From Sutcliffiella horikoshii (lineage in GTDB: Bacteria; Bacillota; Bacilli; Bacillales; Bacillaceae_I), in the NCBI RefSeq assembly GCF_020524325.1, contig NZ_JAIVKY010000002.1, forward strand, positions 434,001-498,000: a stretch of DNA of 64,000 bases, written 5' to 3'. The position numbers were made by a program, and so were the translations under genes. This document shows, in pieces, positions 8,567 to 17,496 of the stretch. Positions within the stretch are counted from its first letter, which is position 1, and each line of letters starts with the position of its first letter. The notes under the pieces were generated by a model, which had not been told where the DNA came from, did not search any database, and saw only the letters and a program-made list of their open reading frames with translations.

Positions 8567-9652
8567 TTAAAATCTGCCTGTGTTTACTTTTTCAGGGCGT
8601 GCGACAGGCTCAGAAATGTTTGTTCCATCTGTTGCCATTAAATCGCCTTCCCCGTCCACTGTAATTGCAATGCTTTCAACCCCTGTTTGTTCGGTTAATG
8701 TTAGAACCAGCGAGTCCACAATGGATTTTGAAACAATTCTTCCTTCTAAGCCAAGGATAGCCTCATTGAAGTTCAATACGAGATTCCCATCGACCAGTAC
8801 CGGCTCATCTAGAAGCGCCACTTCATTTGACAAGTCATTTGTTAAACCTGAAGTATGGGAAGGGCCATTAATCAAAGCATCTACAATCGCAGAAAACTTG
8901 TCTTTCCCTTCCAAACTTAGACGAGATGTAACGGGTACATAATATGGGTCTCCATTACTGCTTTCCGCCATAAAGTACAGGGTTACAGCTCGAGAATTCA
9001 TTAAATCCACTGCATTCGCAGTATTAAAATTAATTCCATTGGCTCTGCTTACCCCATCACCAATCGGTGTTTGATTGACTGGCATCACCGTTTGCTCATG
9101 CCCGTTCACCATGATTTGCACTTTTTCCACATTTTCAAACTGTGTCAGTGTCCAAGTGATGGCTTGAAGAATTCTTTCTTCATCTGCTTTATCATAATTA
9201 GTAAATTCTTTGGAAAAGTCGGCTACAATAGTACCGTCCTCTTTAAGGTTTACGTCCACTTCCGTTCCAGCCGGTAAGACGGCTCTAAAGCCATTTGGAA
9301 GCAACTCATCCACCGGACCTCCGGCAACTAAGTATTCTAAAGCCTGTTTCGCCACTTCATTTGTTTTTGGAAGCTCCAGTGTTTGCGAAACAACATATCC
9401 ATTACTATCAATTAAGTATAATTCTCTTTGCACATTTTCCGAAACAACTGCTTCTTCCCCATCCATTTCTTCGCCTGTTGTATCTGTTTCTGCACCAGTT
9501 TCACTCGCAGCATCATCTACATATGATACATCTTGCGGAATATCCTCTTCTTTACCTGCCTGCTCGTCACCTCCAAATAATCCACATCCAGATAACAATA
9601 CAGAAGAAGCAAGCACAGCAGCAGCGGTCAATTTTACTTTTTTATGAGACAT
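8567..9652 (-). CDS. gerM: Spore germination/sporulation lipoprotein GerM
   Basis: GerM is needed for normal sporulation and germination in B. subtilis and is made in the mother cell; this is family knowledge. The 361-residue protein starts with a lipoprotein signal peptide whose lipobox LLSGC places the modified cysteine at residue 23. An acidic, low-complexity linker follows. Two GerMN repeats come next (roughly 80-200 and 225-345), each containing the ...EQALEYLVAG or ...IVDALINGP block, a DFSKEF or NFNEAI strand and a final hydrophobic strand. It lies between racE and rph, the same context as in B. subtilis. Terminators on both sides mark it as a single-gene unit. Confidence 0.93.
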   Translation of the reverse strand: MSHKKVKLTAAAVLASSVLLSGCGLFGGDEQAGKEEDIPQDVSYVDDAASETGAETDTTGEEMDGEEAVVSENVQRELYLIDSNGYVVSQTLELPKTNEVAKQALEYLVAGGPVDELLPNGFRAVLPAGTEVDVNLKEDGTIVADFSKEFTNYDKADEERILQAITWTLTQFENVEKVQIMVNGHEQTVMPVNQTPIGDGVSRANGINFNTANAVDLMNSRAVTLYFMAESSNGDPYYVPVTSRLSLEGKDKFSAIVDALINGPSHTSGLTNDLSNEVALLDEPVLVDGNLVLNFNEAILGLEGRIVSKSIVDSLVLTLTEQTGVESIAITVDGEGDLMATDGTNISEPVARPEKVNTGRF

Positions 9653-9751
9653 AGGTTTCCCTCCTAAGACGGTTTGTACTACTATGTATACGAGCTATTC
9701 AAAAAAATAGACCGAGCTTTGGAAAAAGTTTTGCCCCACAAAAATGAACGC

Positions 9752-9786
9752 AAAAAAAACAGGACGAAAAGCTTCCGTCCTGTTTT
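9752..9786 (-). terminator. Intrinsic terminator of racE
   Basis: A 9-bp AACAGGACG/CGTCCTGTT stem is followed on the minus strand by a run of T (T8), 10 bp past the racE stop. Confidence 0.88.
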
Positions 9787-9795
9787 CATTGTTTT

Positions 9796-10605
9796 TTAAA
9801 TCCCAATCGGATCCAACACAATCGTCTTTACATTCTCGATAGGCTGTTCAAAAAGCTTGCTTGCTATCTTTTCAAAAAGCTCTTTTGAACCCGTTGTGTA
9901 AAATTGATGGTTTTCTGTACGCTGTTTTTTATTCAACAGTTTTTTGAAGTTAAGGATAGTACTTACTTCGCGAGCTGTTTCATCCCCAGAACTGATTAAT
10001 TGAATGCCATCCCCCATAACCGCTTGAATGGTAGGGGTTAATAGCGGATAATGCGTGCAGCCAAGAATCAGTGTATCTATTTTAGACCCTTTAAAAAGAT
10101 GAAGGGTATCTTCCACTATTTCTTTCGCACGTTCTCCTTCAAATTCGCCACTTTCCACTAATGGAACAAAGTTTGGACACGCCAAGCTTTCTACCTTTAC
10201 TTCATTGTTAATAGATTTCAAAGCATTGGCATATGCACCACTGTTGATTGTCCCTACAGTCCCGATGACACCAACCTGATAATTGGATGTAACCTTTAAG
10301 GCCGTTCTGGCCCCTGGGTCCACCACTCCGATTACCGGAATGTCCAATTGCTCTCGTATTTCATCCAACACGACAGCCGTTGCTGTGTTACACGCAATAA
10401 CAAGCATTTTTATATCATGAGTCAATAAATATCTTGTCATCTCCCAAGTATAGAGACGAACTTCATCAACAGGCCTAGGTCCATAAGGGCAACGCGCTGT
10501 ATCTCCTAAGTAAATGATGCGCTCTTTCGGTAACTGACGCATAATTTCCTTCGCAACGGTCAACCCGCCAACACCAGAATCAATAACTCCAATTGGTCTT
10601 TGCAA
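9796..10605 (-). CDS. racE: Glutamate racemase
   Basis: Converts L-glutamate to D-glutamate for peptidoglycan, and possibly for other D-Glu polymers. The 269-residue protein begins with the substrate loop [13 protein letters not shown]. It carries both catalytic cysteines, in ACNTATA (C72) and in GCTHYPLL (about residue 183), as expected for a cofactor-independent racemase. It lies 9 bp downstream of the MarR-type gene ysmB, which suggests one transcript, and upstream of gerM as in B. subtilis. RacE rather than YrpC (MurI) is preferred because of this neighbourhood. Confidence 0.95.
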   Translation of the reverse strand: MQRPIGVIDSGVGGLTVAKEIMRQLPKERIIYLGDTARCPYGPRPVDEVRLYTWEMTRYLLTHDIKMLVIACNTATAVVLDEIREQLDIPVIGVVDPGARTALKVTSNYQVGVIGTVGTINSGAYANALKSINNEVKVESLACPNFVPLVESGEFEGERAKEIVEDTLHLFKGSKIDTLILGCTHYPLLTPTIQAVMGDGIQLISSGDETAREVSTILNFKKLLNKKQRTENHQFYTTGSKELFEKIASKLFEQPIENVKTIVLDPIGI

Positions 10606-10614
10606 CTAAATCCC

Positions 10615-11070
10615 TCATTCTTTCATTTCTAGATGTAATCGTGCTAAACACTTTTCTAACATGAAAATTTCATCTTTGGAATAGTTCTTTAGTATGTTTT
10701 GCAAATAGTCCTGACGTTTTTTCACCACTTCTGCAATAATGCGCTCCCCTTCTTCTAAAAGGTGGATGCGTACTACACGGCGGTCGTTAGGATCTTTCAC
10801 ACGTTGAACAAGTTCATTCTTTTCCATCCGATCTACAAGGTCTGTAGTTGTACTGCAAGCCAAATACATTTTAGTAGACAATTCACCAATGGTCATATCT
10901 CCGCCCTCAAGAAGCCATTGCAACGCAACAAACTGCGGAGGAGTAATAGTGTAATTGCTTAAAATTTCGCGACCCTTTTGCTTCACTAAAGTCGCTATGT
11001 ATCTTAACGATTTCTCAATATCTGCTACCAATTGTGGATCCTGCAATACTGCTTCATTCTGATTCGTCAT
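10615..11070 (-). CDS. ysmB: MarR-family transcriptional regulator YsmB
   Basis: A 151-residue winged-helix regulator of the MarR family. The DNA-binding region covers about residues 45-110 (PPQFVALQWLLEGGDMTIGELSTKMYLACSTTT, the wing DPNDRRVVRIHLLEEG). The helical ends presumably form the dimer interface. It is transcribed just ahead of racE, an arrangement shared with B. subtilis ysmB-racE. Its effector and targets are not known to me. Autoregulation is typical of the family, but I could not identify a clear operator upstream. Confidence 0.9.
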   Translation of the reverse strand: MTNQNEAVLQDPQLVADIEKSLRYIATLVKQKGREILSNYTITPPQFVALQWLLEGGDMTIGELSTKMYLACSTTTDLVDRMEKNELVQRVKDPNDRRVVRIHLLEEGERIIAEVVKKRQDYLQNILKNYSKDEIFMLEKCLARLHLEMKE

Positions 11071-11476
11071 TCTCGACCCTCTTTCTTCCCTATTTTCTTT
11101 TTATCTAAGCTCTTTTCTCAAGAATTGTTGCTAATCCTCGTAAAAAAGTCGGCAATTGGACTTTTTACCATATATCTACTTTAATTTACGCATGCAGCTA
11201 TTCTCGTTAATAACAAGAAAAGAGCACGACAGTAAGGAGTAGAACGAGTTACTTATTAATACGTCAAGCAACAAAGTTACAAAAATAGCCTTATCTGAAC
11301 ATAGATGTCATGTAGTCTGTGTCTAGTATGTTTATTTTCTTATGTTTTCATATAAAATGCAAGATGTAAAGGCTTATAAACATATTTGCCCACATAGAAA
11401 TACTTGGGTTTATTCAAAGGTAAATAACCGACTACCACTCTTAACTGTTTGGTCAGAAGATAGTCGGCAGTTTAAT
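11071..11476. other. Intergenic region between gerE and ysmB
   Basis: Four hundred AT-rich bases with no credible ORF. At about 11141-11167 the arms AAAAAGTC and GACTTTTT form a hairpin flanked by A and T runs on both strands, which could act as a terminator in either direction. A longer stem (CCGACTATC with GGTAGTCGG) lies directly after gerE, at about 11428-11467, and may end the gerE message. The ysmB promoter must also lie here, but I cannot pick it with confidence. Confidence 0.4.
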
Positions 11477-11701
11477 TTAAAGCTCTAATTCTCCCATGCG
11501 AAGAAGCTCGACAACTGCTTGGGAACGCCCCTTTACTCCCAGCTTTTGCATAGCATTTGAAATGTGGTTCCGAACTGTCTTTTCACTGATAAACAACTCA
11601 CCAGCAATCTCTTTGGTTGTCTTATCCTGAACTAACAGCTCAAATACTTCTCTTTCTCTTTTGGTAAGCAATGGCTTTGGTTGAAACTCTTTCTCCTTCA
11701 A
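11477..11701 (-). CDS. gerE: Late mother-cell transcription regulator GerE
   Basis: GerE is a small LuxR-type DNA-binding protein that modulates sigma-K dependent coat genes late in sporulation. All 74 residues are essentially the DNA-binding domain: [14 protein letters not shown] followed by the helix-turn-helix [20 protein letters not shown]. The length matches B. subtilis. A GGAGGG ribosome-binding site lies just before the ATG. A plausible sigma-K type -10 (CATATTATA) lies about 65 bp upstream. The neighbours ysmB and ysmA are those found in B. subtilis. Confidence 0.97.
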   Translation of the reverse strand: MKEKEFQPKPLLTKREREVFELLVQDKTTKEIAGELFISEKTVRNHISNAMQKLGVKGRSQAVVELLRMGELEL

Positions 11702-11765
11702 TAATTGTAACCCTCCTTGCCTTAGCCAGAGCTGAACTAGCGGATGGGTGTATATTTAGTCATGG

Positions 11766-11794
11766 TATAATATGTTAGAAGGAGGGCGGGAGTT
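11766..11794 (-). promoter_or_regulatory. Possible sigma-K promoter of gerE
   Basis: CATATTATA (11766-11774, minus strand) fits the sigma-K -10 pattern CATANNNTA, and an AC pair lies 17 bp upstream as in sigma-K -35 elements. gerE is sigma-K dependent in B. subtilis. The match is short, so this is a candidate only. Confidence 0.4.
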
Positions 11795-11818
11795 ACATGT
11801 ATTTAGACGTATTTTATA

Positions 11819-12283
11819 TTATTTTTTCAGTGTTTCTCGGGAAAGAAAGAGATTTCGTTGTTCTTCACTCCAAGCTTCCCCTTTTCCAGTAAGTTTATTA
11901 AGTTGTACCATACGTCCTCTTCCGACAAAACATAGTTCTCCATTCCCCTTTCTACCTAGGTAATGCAGATCAACGGAAGATGTTCCTACTTGATGTGCTT
12001 TCACGCAAACTTCAAGTTCTTCTCCAAAATAAACCTGTTGCAGGAAATCGCATTGCAGGTCCGCTACGACTGGAATGGTGCTGCTTCCTGCGTCCGTCCA
12101 GTCTTGCATAAATCCGAGACTTTTGAAGAATTCGATTCTAGCTTCTTCAAAATAAACGAATGGGACGGTGTTATTTAAGTGGCCGAACATGTCCGTTTCT
12201 GAGAATCTCACTCTTACTTCGTGACTGAATGAGAACTCATTCACCCATTGTTGCAAATCTTCTATATAAGTTGGCTTTTTCAT
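11819..12283 (-). CDS. ysmA: Acyl-CoA thioesterase-like hotdog protein YsmA
   Basis: A 154-residue single-domain hotdog protein of the 4-hydroxybenzoyl-CoA thioesterase type. The conserved block RVRFSETDMFGHLNNTVPFVYFEEARIEFF holds the catalytic aspartate (ETD) and the GHLNN turn. Such enzymes hydrolyse acyl-CoA thioesters, but the true substrate cannot be told from sequence. It lies between sdhB and gerE as in B. subtilis ysmA. The gene ends within the gerE upstream region. Confidence 0.88.
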   Translation of the reverse strand: MKKPTYIEDLQQWVNEFSFSHEVRVRFSETDMFGHLNNTVPFVYFEEARIEFFKSLGFMQDWTDAGSSTIPVVADLQCDFLQQVYFGEELEVCVKAHQVGTSSVDLHYLGRKGNGELCFVGRGRMVQLNKLTGKGEAWSEEQRNLFLSRETLKK

Positions 12284-12330
12284 AAACTAATTCCTCCCCT
12301 TGTATAAAAATATTAATATGTTAGTTTTAA

Positions 12331-12463
12331 CTCCCTGTTTCCTTTCGTTCCAGGTGTTCGCTTTCCGCGGGACGGTGCTTGAGCCTCCTCGGCTTCGCCT
12401 GTGGGGTCTCAACCTACCGTTACTCCCCCGCTGGAGTCTCACACCTTGCACTTCAGTCAACAG
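12331..12463 (+). repeat. Dispersed palindromic element, copy 3
   Basis: A variant with different ends: CTCCCTGTTTCC on the left and CAACAGGGGA on the right, still mutually complementary (CCCTGTT/AACAGGG). The core carries GTTCGCTTTCCGCGGGAC, GAGCCTCCTCGG and CCCCCGCTGGAGTCTC. It lies inverted relative to copy 4, about 50 bp away. Confidence 0.85.
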
Positions 12464-12514
12464 GGGAAACTACTTTAGCATTAATATATATATCTTAATA
12501 TCTTTCAGAAAACC

Positions 12515-12643
12515 TAGTTGATTGTAGTGGAAGGCGCGCAGACTTCCGCGGGAGAAAGGGACATGGGAGACCCCGAAAGCTTGCCGAGGAGACTCCTGGA
12601 CCGCCAGCAGAAAAGCGAAGCGCCTGGAACGGAAATCAACAGT
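12515..12643 (-). repeat. Dispersed palindromic element, copy 4
   Basis: The ends are CTAGTTGATT and AATCAACAG. It begins about 40 bp past the sdhB terminator. Together with copy 3 it fills nearly all of the 442-bp sdhB-ysmA gap. Confidence 0.85.
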
Positions 12644-12682
12644 CGTTTATATCATTCTGAATTTTCAAACATGTAACTTTGT

Positions 12683-12713
12683 AAAAAAACGCCTCTTTGT
12701 GTAAAGAGGCGTT
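12683..12713 (-). terminator. Intrinsic terminator of the sdhCAB operon
   Basis: An 11-bp AACGCCTCTTT/AAAGAGGCGTT stem with a 4-nt loop is followed by T7 on the minus strand, 13 bp past the sdhB stop. Confidence 0.9.
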
Positions 12714-12725
12714 CTGTTGGTTGTT

Positions 12726-13493
12726 TTAGCCTTGGTCGGAACCAAAGAAGTTTCTGAACATCTGAACCGTCGTGTCGCGGTTAAGCGCTGCGATAGATGT
12801 CGTAAGAGGGATACCTTTCGGGCAAGACTGCACACAGTTCTGTGAGTTTCCACAGTTTGCAAGGCCTCCGTCTCCCATGATTGCTTCAAGACGCTCAGAC
12901 TTGTTCATTTCCCCAGTTGGATGCGCGTTGAATAGACGCACTTGGGAAAGTGGTGCAGGACCGATGAACTCGGACTTGCTGTTAACGTTCGGGCAAGCTT
13001 CCAAGCAAACACCACATGTCATACATTTGGAAAGCTCATAAGCCCATTGGCGTTTTTTCTCCGGCATACGTGGACCAGGTCCAAGATCGTATGTGCCATC
13101 GATTGGAATCCATGCTTTTACCTTTTTTAAGGAATCGAACATGCGGCTTCTATCTACTTGAAGGTCACGAACAACAGGGAATGTGCTCATTGGTTCAAGA
13201 ACGATTGGTTGCTCTAATTGGTCTACAAGCGCTGTACAGGATTGACGTGGCTTGCCATTGATGACCATGGAACATGCTCCACATACTTCCTCCAAACAGT
13301 TCATATCCCAGTTTACAGGAGTTGTTTCTTTTCCTTCTTTATTGACAGGGTTACGACGAACTTCCATCAGTGCAGAGATTACGTTCATATTCGGGCGGTA
13401 TGCTAATTCAAAAGTTTCATAGTAAGGGGTTCCCTCGGGACCATCTTGACGCTTCACTTTAAACGTTACAGTTTTAGTTTGTTCAGCCATCAT
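12726..13493 (-). CDS. sdhB: Succinate dehydrogenase iron-sulfur subunit
   Basis: SdhB relays electrons from FAD in SdhA through three iron-sulfur clusters to the membrane haem/quinone subunit. The ligand cysteines are visible: C66, C71, C74 and C86 for the [2Fe-2S] centre (CLEEVCGAC), the ferredoxin-like CMTCGVCLEACP starting at C157, and CGNSQNCVQSCPK near residue 215. It overlaps the sdhA stop by four bases (ATGA), so translation is probably coupled. Two consecutive ATG codons exist; the first is 5 nt from a GGGGGT site. It is the last gene of the operon, followed by a strong terminator. Confidence 0.97.
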   Translation of the reverse strand: MMAEQTKTVTFKVKRQDGPEGTPYYETFELAYRPNMNVISALMEVRRNPVNKEGKETTPVNWDMNCLEEVCGACSMVINGKPRQSCTALVDQLEQPIVLEPMSTFPVVRDLQVDRSRMFDSLKKVKAWIPIDGTYDLGPGPRMPEKKRQWAYELSKCMTCGVCLEACPNVNSKSEFIGPAPLSQVRLFNAHPTGEMNKSERLEAIMGDGGLANCGNSQNCVQSCPKGIPLTTSIAALNRDTTVQMFRNFFGSDQG

Positions 13494-15250
13494 TCTTTAC
13501 CCCCTTTTTTCTTAGAGTAGTCACGCTTACGCGGCGGAATCAAGCTTACATCTACATCTTCGTAATGGAACTCTGGTGCAGATTTAGGACCTGTGAATTT
13601 CGCCATTGTCGTTTTTAGGAACTCCTCGTCATTACGCTCTGGGAAGTCCGGTTTGTAGTGCGCTCCGCGGCTCTCATTACGGTTGTATGCACCGATTGTG
13701 ATAACTCGTGCTAATTGAAGCATATGTTGTAGCTGACGAGTGAACGCCGCACCTTGGTTGCTCCATTTTGCCGTATCGTGGATGTTGATATTATCATAAC
13801 GCTCAAGAAGCTCTTGGATTTTTTCGTCCGTTTGCTTCAGCTTGTCGTTGTAACGAACAACTGTTACGTTGTCTGTCATCCACTCGCCAAGCTCTTTATG
13901 AAGCACATAAGCATTCTCTGTACCGTTCATTGTCATGATTTTGTTCCACTTTGCTTCTTCTTCTTTTACATAGCGATCGAATAGAGACGTTCCAAGAGAA
14001 TCTGTGGATTTTTCTAATCCATTCATATATTCTACAGCTTTTGGACCTGCTACCATACCACCATAGATTGCAGATAGTAAGGAGTTCGCTCCAAGACGGT
14101 TTGCACCATGCTGTGAATAATCACACTCACCTGCAGCAAATAGTCCAGGGATGTTTGTCATTTGGTCATAATCAACCCAAATTCCGCCCATGGAATAGTG
14201 AACAGCAGGGAAGATTTTCATTGGTACTTTACGTGGATCATCACCCATGAATTTTTCATAGATTTCAATGATTCCGCCAAGTTTGACATCCAATTCTTTC
14301 GGATCTTTATGAGAAAGATCCAGGTATACCATGTTTTCGCCATTAACACCAAGTTTTTGGTTAACACACACATCAAAGATTTCACGTGTTGCGATGTCAC
14401 GCGGTACAAGGTTACCGTAAGCTGGGTACTTTTCCTCAAGGAAGTACCAAGGCTTACCGTCTTTATATGTCCAAACACGTCCGCCTTCTCCACGAGCTGA
14501 CTCACTCATCAGACGAAGTTTGTCATCTCCTGGAATGGCTGTCGGGTGAATTTGGATGAACTCACCATTCGCATAATAAGCACCTTGCTGATACACGATG
14601 GATGCAGCTGAACCTGTGTTGATAACAGAGTTAGTTGATTTTCCGAAAATGATACCAGGTCCACCAGTTGCCATGATTACAGCATCTGCCGGGAATGATA
14701 CGATCTCCATGCTTGTAAGGTTTTGTGCGACAACTCCGCGGCAAACGCCATCGTCATCAATAACAGAACCCAAGAATTCCCAGCCTTCATACTTTGTAAC
14801 AAGACCGGACACTTCGTGGCGACGTACTTGCTCATCTAATGCGTATAACAGCTGCTGACCTGTTGTTGCTCCAGCAAATGCGGTACGGTGATGCTGTGTT
14901 CCACCAAAGCGTCGGAAATCTAGTAATCCCTCAGGCGTACGGTTGAACATAACTCCCATACGGTCCAATAGATGGATGATTCCTGGTGCTGCTTCACACA
15001 TAGCTTTTACAGGAGGCTGATTCGCTAAGAAATCTCCTCCGTATACGGAATCGTCAAAATGTTCCCAAGGAGAATCCCCTTCTCCTTTTGTGTTTACTGC
15101 CCCGTTTATTCCACCCTGGGCACAAACTGAGTGAGAACGTTTAACTGGTACTAATGAAAATAGATCAACTGGTACACCGGCTTCAGCGACTTTGATGGTT
15201 GCCATCAATCCCGCAAGTCCACCGCCGACCACGATAACTTTTTTACTCAT
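13490..15250 (-). CDS. sdhA: Succinate dehydrogenase flavoprotein subunit
   Basis: The catalytic subunit of respiratory complex II oxidises succinate to fumarate at the inner face of the membrane. The 586-residue protein opens with the FAD-binding VGGGLAGLMATIKVAEAG. It has the covalent-flavin histidine context KRSHSVCAQGGINGA near residue 40, the substrate region FIQIHPTAIPGDDKL, and catalytic arginines in SESARGEGGRVW. It lies 28 bp after sdhC and overlaps sdhB. The gene order sdhC-A-B is that of Bacillus. Confidence 0.98.
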   Translation of the reverse strand: MSKKVIVVGGGLAGLMATIKVAEAGVPVDLFSLVPVKRSHSVCAQGGINGAVNTKGEGDSPWEHFDDSVYGGDFLANQPPVKAMCEAAPGIIHLLDRMGVMFNRTPEGLLDFRRFGGTQHHRTAFAGATTGQQLLYALDEQVRRHEVSGLVTKYEGWEFLGSVIDDDGVCRGVVAQNLTSMEIVSFPADAVIMATGGPGIIFGKSTNSVINTGSAASIVYQQGAYYANGEFIQIHPTAIPGDDKLRLMSESARGEGGRVWTYKDGKPWYFLEEKYPAYGNLVPRDIATREIFDVCVNQKLGVNGENMVYLDLSHKDPKELDVKLGGIIEIYEKFMGDDPRKVPMKIFPAVHYSMGGIWVDYDQMTNIPGLFAAGECDYSQHGANRLGANSLLSAIYGGMVAGPKAVEYMNGLEKSTDSLGTSLFDRYVKEEEAKWNKIMTMNGTENAYVLHKELGEWMTDNVTVVRYNDKLKQTDEKIQELLERYDNINIHDTAKWSNQGAAFTRQLQHMLQLARVITIGAYNRNESRGAHYKPDFPERNDEEFLKTTMAKFTGPKSAPEFHYEDVDVSLIPPRKRDYSKKKGGKE

Positions 15251-15278
15251 ATGTAACTCACTCCTTAATAGTTGCTGA

Positions 15279-15887
15279 TTAAACGAATGCTAGAATTGCA
15301 CGTACCCCTACGAAAGATAAAGCAAAGAAAATCCCGATAGTTACGTAGGTTGCAATAAGTTGAGAACGAGGAGTTACTGTAATTCCCCAGCTTACACAGA
15401 AAGACCAAAGTCCATTTGCAAAGTGGAAGATTGTTGCAATTACCCCAACAAGGTAGAACCAGAACATAAACGGACTGGACAGGATGTCTGCCATCATGTT
15501 GTAGTTAACGTCCGCACCAAGTGCAGCTGCGATTCTCGTTTCCCATACATGCCATACGATAAAAATTAATGTAACGATTCCTGTAAAGCGCTGAAGCATA
15601 AACATCCAGTTACGTACAAATCCATACTTGCTTACATTGTTTTTTGCTGTAAAAGCAATATATAAGCCGTAGATAGCGTGGAATAAGATTGGAAGAAAGA
15701 TTACAAAAATTTCTAGTGCATAACGGAACGGCAAGCTTTCCATAAAATGTGCCGCTTTGTTGAATGATTCTGGCCCTTTTGTCGCAAAGTGGTTGATCAC
15801 CAAATGCTGAACCAAGAAAAGACCAACAGGAATGACTCCCAGTAACGAGTGGAGCCTACGAAGTAAAAATTCACGTTCAGTTGCCAT
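15279..15887 (-). CDS. sdhC: Succinate dehydrogenase cytochrome b558 subunit
   Basis: The membrane anchor of complex II, holding two haem b groups and the menaquinone site. About 202 residues form five hydrophobic segments. Conserved histidines in LHSLLGVIPVG, LVQHLVINHF, LFHAIYG, VWHVWETR and IFHFANGLWSF are in the right positions to ligate haem, as known for B. subtilis SdhC. The ATG at 15887 is taken as the start; an in-frame GTG one codon earlier is equally close to the GGGGGTTAAG site. It is the first gene of the operon, with a promoter expected in the 352-bp divergent gap to yslB. Confidence 0.96.
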   Translation of the reverse strand: MATEREFLLRRLHSLLGVIPVGLFLVQHLVINHFATKGPESFNKAAHFMESLPFRYALEIFVIFLPILFHAIYGLYIAFTAKNNVSKYGFVRNWMFMLQRFTGIVTLIFIVWHVWETRIAAALGADVNYNMMADILSSPFMFWFYLVGVIATIFHFANGLWSFCVSWGITVTPRSQLIATYVTIGIFFALSFVGVRAILAFV

Positions 15888-16239
15888 CACTTAACCCCCT
15901 TTTTCAAGTAAGAAAATAGATTAGATGTTTTGTAAGTTCTGCTTTTCACTATCTATTATAGTAAAAAATCATTGAACTCTCCATCTTGTTTTTTAAACTT
16001 TCAATAAAATGAAAGCCTTTACAGATTTATCGACAAATATGTGACATATTTATTTTACTCCCCTATATGTGTAGCGTCAAGAAAACGCGACCAAAAATTG
16101 CACTTTTAAAAATACTTTTATCATTGGTTAATTATCAGAAAAATATAAAAATATATTAATAGAATAAAATACTCCATACGTTTCATTTATTAACCCGATT
16201 GGATGGTATATAATAAACATAGAGAAAGAGGGGAACTAA
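15888..16239. promoter_or_regulatory. Divergent sdhC/yslB intergenic region
   Basis: An AT-rich 352-bp gap between two divergent genes. A TATAAT box for sdh lies at 15955-15960 on the minus strand, without a strong -35. On the plus strand a TATAAT at about 16209-16214 sits 26 bp before yslB. I see no other element here. Confidence 0.45.
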
Positions 16240-16671
16240 ATGACTGAATCGAACAACCAACAACAAGTGATGGACACACAAATTCAAGTCCCTATCTTCG
16301 GGTACGAACTGATCCGCGATATGCTCCTACCTGACCTACTGGGGAAAGATCACACCCAGGTCATCTATTGGGCAGGAAAACAGCTCGCACGCAAGTTTAC
16401 TATTGATACTCAAGAGGGAATCGGCCAGTTCTTTAAGGAAGCAGGCTGGGGAGAACTTGAATTATTGGAACAGAACAAGCATGAAGTGAAGTATGTTATC
16501 CGCGGAGAAATGGTGACACGCCGCCTTGACTTGAATAAAGACGCGACATTCCAACTTGAAGCAGGATTTCTTGCCGAGCAGACTCAACGTCTAAAAGGCA
16601 AAACTGCAGAAGCAATTGAAGAACAAAAAAAGAAAAAAGAGATACTGATTACGGTACAATGGGATAAATAA
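16240..16671 (+). CDS. yslB: Conserved protein YslB (DUF2507 family)
   Basis: A 143-residue soluble protein of the YslB/DUF2507 family, recognised by the stretch PIFGYELIRDMLLPDLLGKDHTQVIYWAGKQLARKF and by its position between sdhC and lysC. The fold belongs to a group of small ligand-binding proteins related to V4R-type domains; no catalytic residues are evident. The C-terminus is highly charged (EEQKKKKE). It is transcribed divergently from sdhCAB, with a GAGGGG ribosome-binding site. The function is not known. Confidence 0.9.
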   Translation: MTESNNQQQVMDTQIQVPIFGYELIRDMLLPDLLGKDHTQVIYWAGKQLARKFTIDTQEGIGQFFKEAGWGELELLEQNKHEVKYVIRGEMVTRRLDLNKDATFQLEAGFLAEQTQRLKGKTAEAIEEQKKKKEILITVQWDK

Positions 16672-16794
16672 TAATGTTGCTGCCTCCAGGGTGGTTGGCC
16701 TGAGCTTAGTTTAGTTTCGTTGCTGGGGTTGGGGGATACTGCCTTCCGGGTGGCAATTTGATAGAACATGTCGTTCCTTGTCGAACGGCATGTA

Positions 16795-16916
16795 TTTTTT
16801 ATTTTCGGACCGTATTTTGGTGAGTTTGGCTCGTATTTGTTTGAGTTTGGCTCGTATTTTCATTTTACGGACAGTATTTTGCTCTGTTTGGCTCGTATTT
16901 CTTTTTTACGGACAGG
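16795..16916 (+). repeat. Degenerate ~21-bp direct repeats (TTTGGCTCGTATTT/ACGGACAGTATTT)
   Basis: Six imperfect units spaced 19-24 bp alternate between TTTGGCTCGTATTT and TTTACGGACAGTATTTT. They lie between the 3' ends of yslB and lysC, about 24 bp past the lysC terminator. The same two motifs, inverted, recur at 52.9 kb. Confidence 0.85.
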
Positions 16917-16939
16917 AAATTCCCGTCGCATCATTAAAA

Positions 16940-16972
16940 AGCACCCTCTCCACATTGAAAAGGGCACTCCAC
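16940..16972 (-). terminator. Intrinsic terminator of lysC
   Basis: On the minus strand AGTGCCCTTTTC pairs with GAGAGGGTGCT, with several G-U pairs, followed by TTTTTA. Confidence 0.65.
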
Positions 16973-16992
16973 AATGAAAAACTACTATTCTT

Positions 16993-17496
16993 TTAGCTTA
17001 ATACTCTCTCCACAGACTCTTCTCCAAGCTTAAATGCCACATGTAGTGCTTCCACTGCACGAACCATCTCCGCAACATCAACGACAGTAGAAACTTTAAT
17101 TTCTGATGTGCTGACCATTTTGACATGGATGCCTTCCGTTGCCAGGACTTGGAACATTTCCGCTGCGACCCCGGGATTAGAAACCATACCGGATCCAACG
17201 ATAGAAACCTTCGCTAATCCGCTCTCCTGCTCGATACCCGTGAATCCAAGACGACTTTGATGCTGCTCCAACACTTCGATTGTTTCTTTTACGTCTACAG
17301 TTTTAACAGAGAACGAAATATTTGTTGTATCTTTATCCATACTCGTTTGAATGATGATATCCACATTCAAGCTGTGCTGAGCTAATGTAGTGAAGATGGT
17401 GGATAAGGTATGTAGTTCATTTGGTAAGCCACATACGGTAATGCGGGTAATTTGGTCTTCGAATGCTATTCCTCTGACAACTAGATTTTTTTCCAT
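16993..17496 (-). CDS. lysC: Aspartokinase II beta subunit (internal in-frame start within lysC)
   Basis: In B. subtilis the beta subunit of aspartokinase II is translated from an internal start in lysC and equals the ACT-domain part. The same arrangement is visible here. The ATG at 17494-17496 (MEKNLVVRGIAFEDQ) is preceded at 7 nt by AGGAGGAAGT (17501-17510), a much better ribosome-binding site than chance inside a coding region. The product would be 167 residues, holding both ACT domains and no kinase active site. Production of the separate subunit is inferred from the site and the known homologue. Confidence 0.7.
   Translation of the reverse strand: MEKNLVVRGIAFEDQITRITVCGLPNELHTLSTIFTTLAQHSLNVDIIIQTSMDKDTTNISFSVKTVDVKETIEVLEQHQSRLGFTGIEQESGLAKVSIVGSGMVSNPGVAAEMFQVLATEGIHVKMVSTSEIKVSTVVDVAEMVRAVEALHVAFKLGEESVERVLS

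Noticed and set aside
8580-9647. Several plus-strand ORFs opposite gerM
   Set aside because: They are shadows of the gerM reading frame in the complementary strand, rich in Ser/Pro/Thr as expected for such shadows.
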